A DNA stretch of 6,176 nucleotides from UMGS1613 sp045636225 (lineage in GTDB: Bacteria; Bacillota_I; Bacilli_A; RF39; UBA660). Of the stretch, positions 5,247-6,176 are shown piece after piece. Made by a program: the position numbers and the translations under genes. The stretch spans positions 1 to 6,176 of the forward strand of contig JAZTXB010000081.1 in NCBI GenBank assembly GCA_045636225.1. Reading direction: 5' to 3'. Below the pieces are notes generated by a model. It did not search any database. It saw nothing but the letters and a program-made list of their open reading frames with translations, and had not been told where the DNA came from. Numbering within the stretch: the first letter of the stretch is position 1; every line of letters begins with the position of its first letter.

Positions 5247-6153
5247 AACTATAAAAAGATATTTTAGAGATGCTATTCATGGTGTGTTTAGGAACTTTTC
5301 TCTTTCACTTGCTTCTATTTCTTGTATTACAATTACACTTATAGTTGTGGCTGTATCGCTTGTTTTATCTAGTAATGTAGAAAATTTTTCTGAGTCTATT
5401 AGAAAAGATGTTACTGTTGTAATGTTTTTGAAGGGTGATACGACAGCAGAAGATGAAGAAAAAATTAAGAAAGAACTTGAAAGTGTTGAAAATATAGAAG
5501 ATTCTACGATTATATTTAAGTCAAAGATAGAATCTGCAAATGAGTTAAAAGAAGGTAATGATATATTTGCTACTACTGTGGATGGATGGACTGAAGAGAC
5601 TAATCCATTACTTGATAGCTATATGTTTAAAGTAAAAGATATTGAGAAAATAGATGATACGGTTAAAGAAGTAAAAGAATTATCTTTTGCTAAAGATAAG
5701 ATTAATAATATTAATTATGGTGAGGATATTGTTCAGCAGTTAATAGTGGTATTTAATATGATAGAGAAGGTATGTATTGTAGCAGTTCTTGCATTGGTAC
5801 TTGTTACGGCATTTCTTATTACTAATACTATTAAACTTGCGATTTATTCAAGAAAAAGAGAAATTGAAATTATGAGACTTGTAGGTGCCTCTAATATATC
5901 TATTAAAGTACCATTTATTATCGAAGGATTATTTATTGGTATATTAGGTTCAGTACTACCAATAGTACTTGTTATATTTGGCTATACAGGATTATATGAT
6001 TTCTTTGGTGGTGAACTATTTGGTTCTGCACTTGCAACACTAGTTGTGCCTATTCCATTTGTCTACTATGTATCTGTTGGATTACTTGGTATTGGTATAA
6101 TAGTAGGTATGATAGGAAGTTATTTAGCTGTAAGGAAATACTTAAAAATATAG
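5233..6153 (+). CDS. ftsX: Cell division membrane protein FtsX
   Basis: FtsX is the membrane subunit of FtsEX. It transmits ATP-driven changes in FtsE to an extracellular murein hydrolase or its activator (CwlO in B. subtilis, PcsB in streptococci; the local partner is not in view). The 306 residues have the expected layout: short basic cytoplasmic N-terminus (RTIKRYFRDAIHG), TM1 about 24-46, a large extracellular loop about 47-172 starting after VLSSNVENFS, TM2 about 176-200, a cytoplasmic segment YSRKREIEIMRLVGAS (205-220) typical of FtsE coupling, TM3 about 227-250 and TM4 about 276-299, ending SYLAVRKYLKI. It starts at ATG 5233, 14 bases inside ftsE, with an AGAAGGGAAG region (5215-5224) as ribosome site. 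The gene is complete, and its stop lies within a terminator hairpin. Confidence 0.95.
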   Translation: MKVFRTIKRYFRDAIHGVFRNFSLSLASISCITITLIVVAVSLVLSSNVENFSESIRKDVTVVMFLKGDTTAEDEEKIKKELESVENIEDSTIIFKSKIESANELKEGNDIFATTVDGWTEETNPLLDSYMFKVKDIEKIDDTVKEVKELSFAKDKINNINYGEDIVQQLIVVFNMIEKVCIVAVLALVLVTAFLITNTIKLAIYSRKREIEIMRLVGASNISIKVPFIIEGLFIGILGSVLPIVLVIFGYTGLYDFFGGELFGSALATLVVPIPFVYYVSVGLLGIGIIVGMIGSYLAVRKYLKI

Positions 6154-6167
6154 TATTTCTTTTTTTT
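6132..6167 (+). terminator. Intrinsic terminator overlapping the ftsX stop
   Basis: GAAATACT (6135-6142) pairs exactly with AGTATTTC (6152-6159) around a 9-base loop (6143-6151). A G-T and two A-T pairs can extend the stem outward. Eight Ts (6160-6167) follow. The left arm and loop fall in the last ftsX codons and the stop TAG (6151-6153) lies across the loop/right arm. The stem is AT-rich, but the T-run is strong. Confidence 0.7.
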
Positions 6168-6176
6168 ACATATTTA

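Noticed and set aside
1585..6153. UGA-as-tryptophan genetic code
   Set aside because: RF2 with its UGA-dependent frameshift is present, and Trp is coded by TGG in the genes here.

Overview
The window is AT-rich bacterial DNA. By eye it is roughly 30% GC, and nearly all synonymous positions are A or T. It reads as a low-GC Gram-positive (Firmicutes/Bacillota or a Mollicutes-like Bacilli relative, perhaps an uncultured gut lineage). Supporting evidence: strong GGAGG-type ribosome binding sites, FtsEX of the Gram-positive type, and the gene order prfB - YitT-family gene - ftsE - ftsX. That order matches the Bacillus subtilis run prfB-yvjA-cccB-ftsE-ftsX, here without the cytochrome cccB. RF2 with an in-frame UGA frameshift site means UGA is read as stop (code 11, not the mycoplasma code), although no gene in the window ends in UGA. 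The exact taxon cannot be fixed from this sequence.

Layout. Positions 1-35 hold an intrinsic terminator for a rightward gene lying outside the window; the TAA at 1-3 may be its stop codon. Positions 36-349 form a repeat-rich accessory stretch: a possible 41-residue basic ORF on the minus strand (58-183) and two related palindromes (228-257 and 290-311). Positions 350-1432 (minus) encode an rve/DDE transposase, probably a solo insertion sequence bounded by imperfect inverted repeats near 324-350 and 1458-1484. Between it and prfB lie a leftward transposase promoter, a hairpin plus T-run that acts leftward, and the prfB promoter region.

The core is a rightward block. prfB (1585-2674) encodes peptide chain release factor 2 and is complete only through a canonical +1 programmed frameshift at CUU-UGA-C (1654-1660). 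One base after its stop begins the first of two tandem YitT-family membrane proteins (2676-3587 and 3578-4459), the second overlapping the first by 10 bases. After a 91-base gap with an extended -10 promoter come ftsE (4551-5246) and ftsX (5233-6153), overlapping by 14 bases. The ftsX stop codon lies inside the hairpin of an intrinsic terminator (6132-6167), which closes the operon.

How the genes work together. FtsE (ATPase) and FtsX (membrane subunit) form the type VII ABC-like complex that activates a cell-wall hydrolase during division or elongation. RF2 terminates translation at UGA/UAA and regulates its own level through the frameshift. The two YitT-like proteins are probably membrane partners of unknown substrate, expressed with prfB. 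I found no CRISPR array, tRNA, rRNA or riboswitch. The most interesting items are the divergent tandem YitT pair, the structured repeats beside the transposase, and the terminator built into the 3' end of ftsX.
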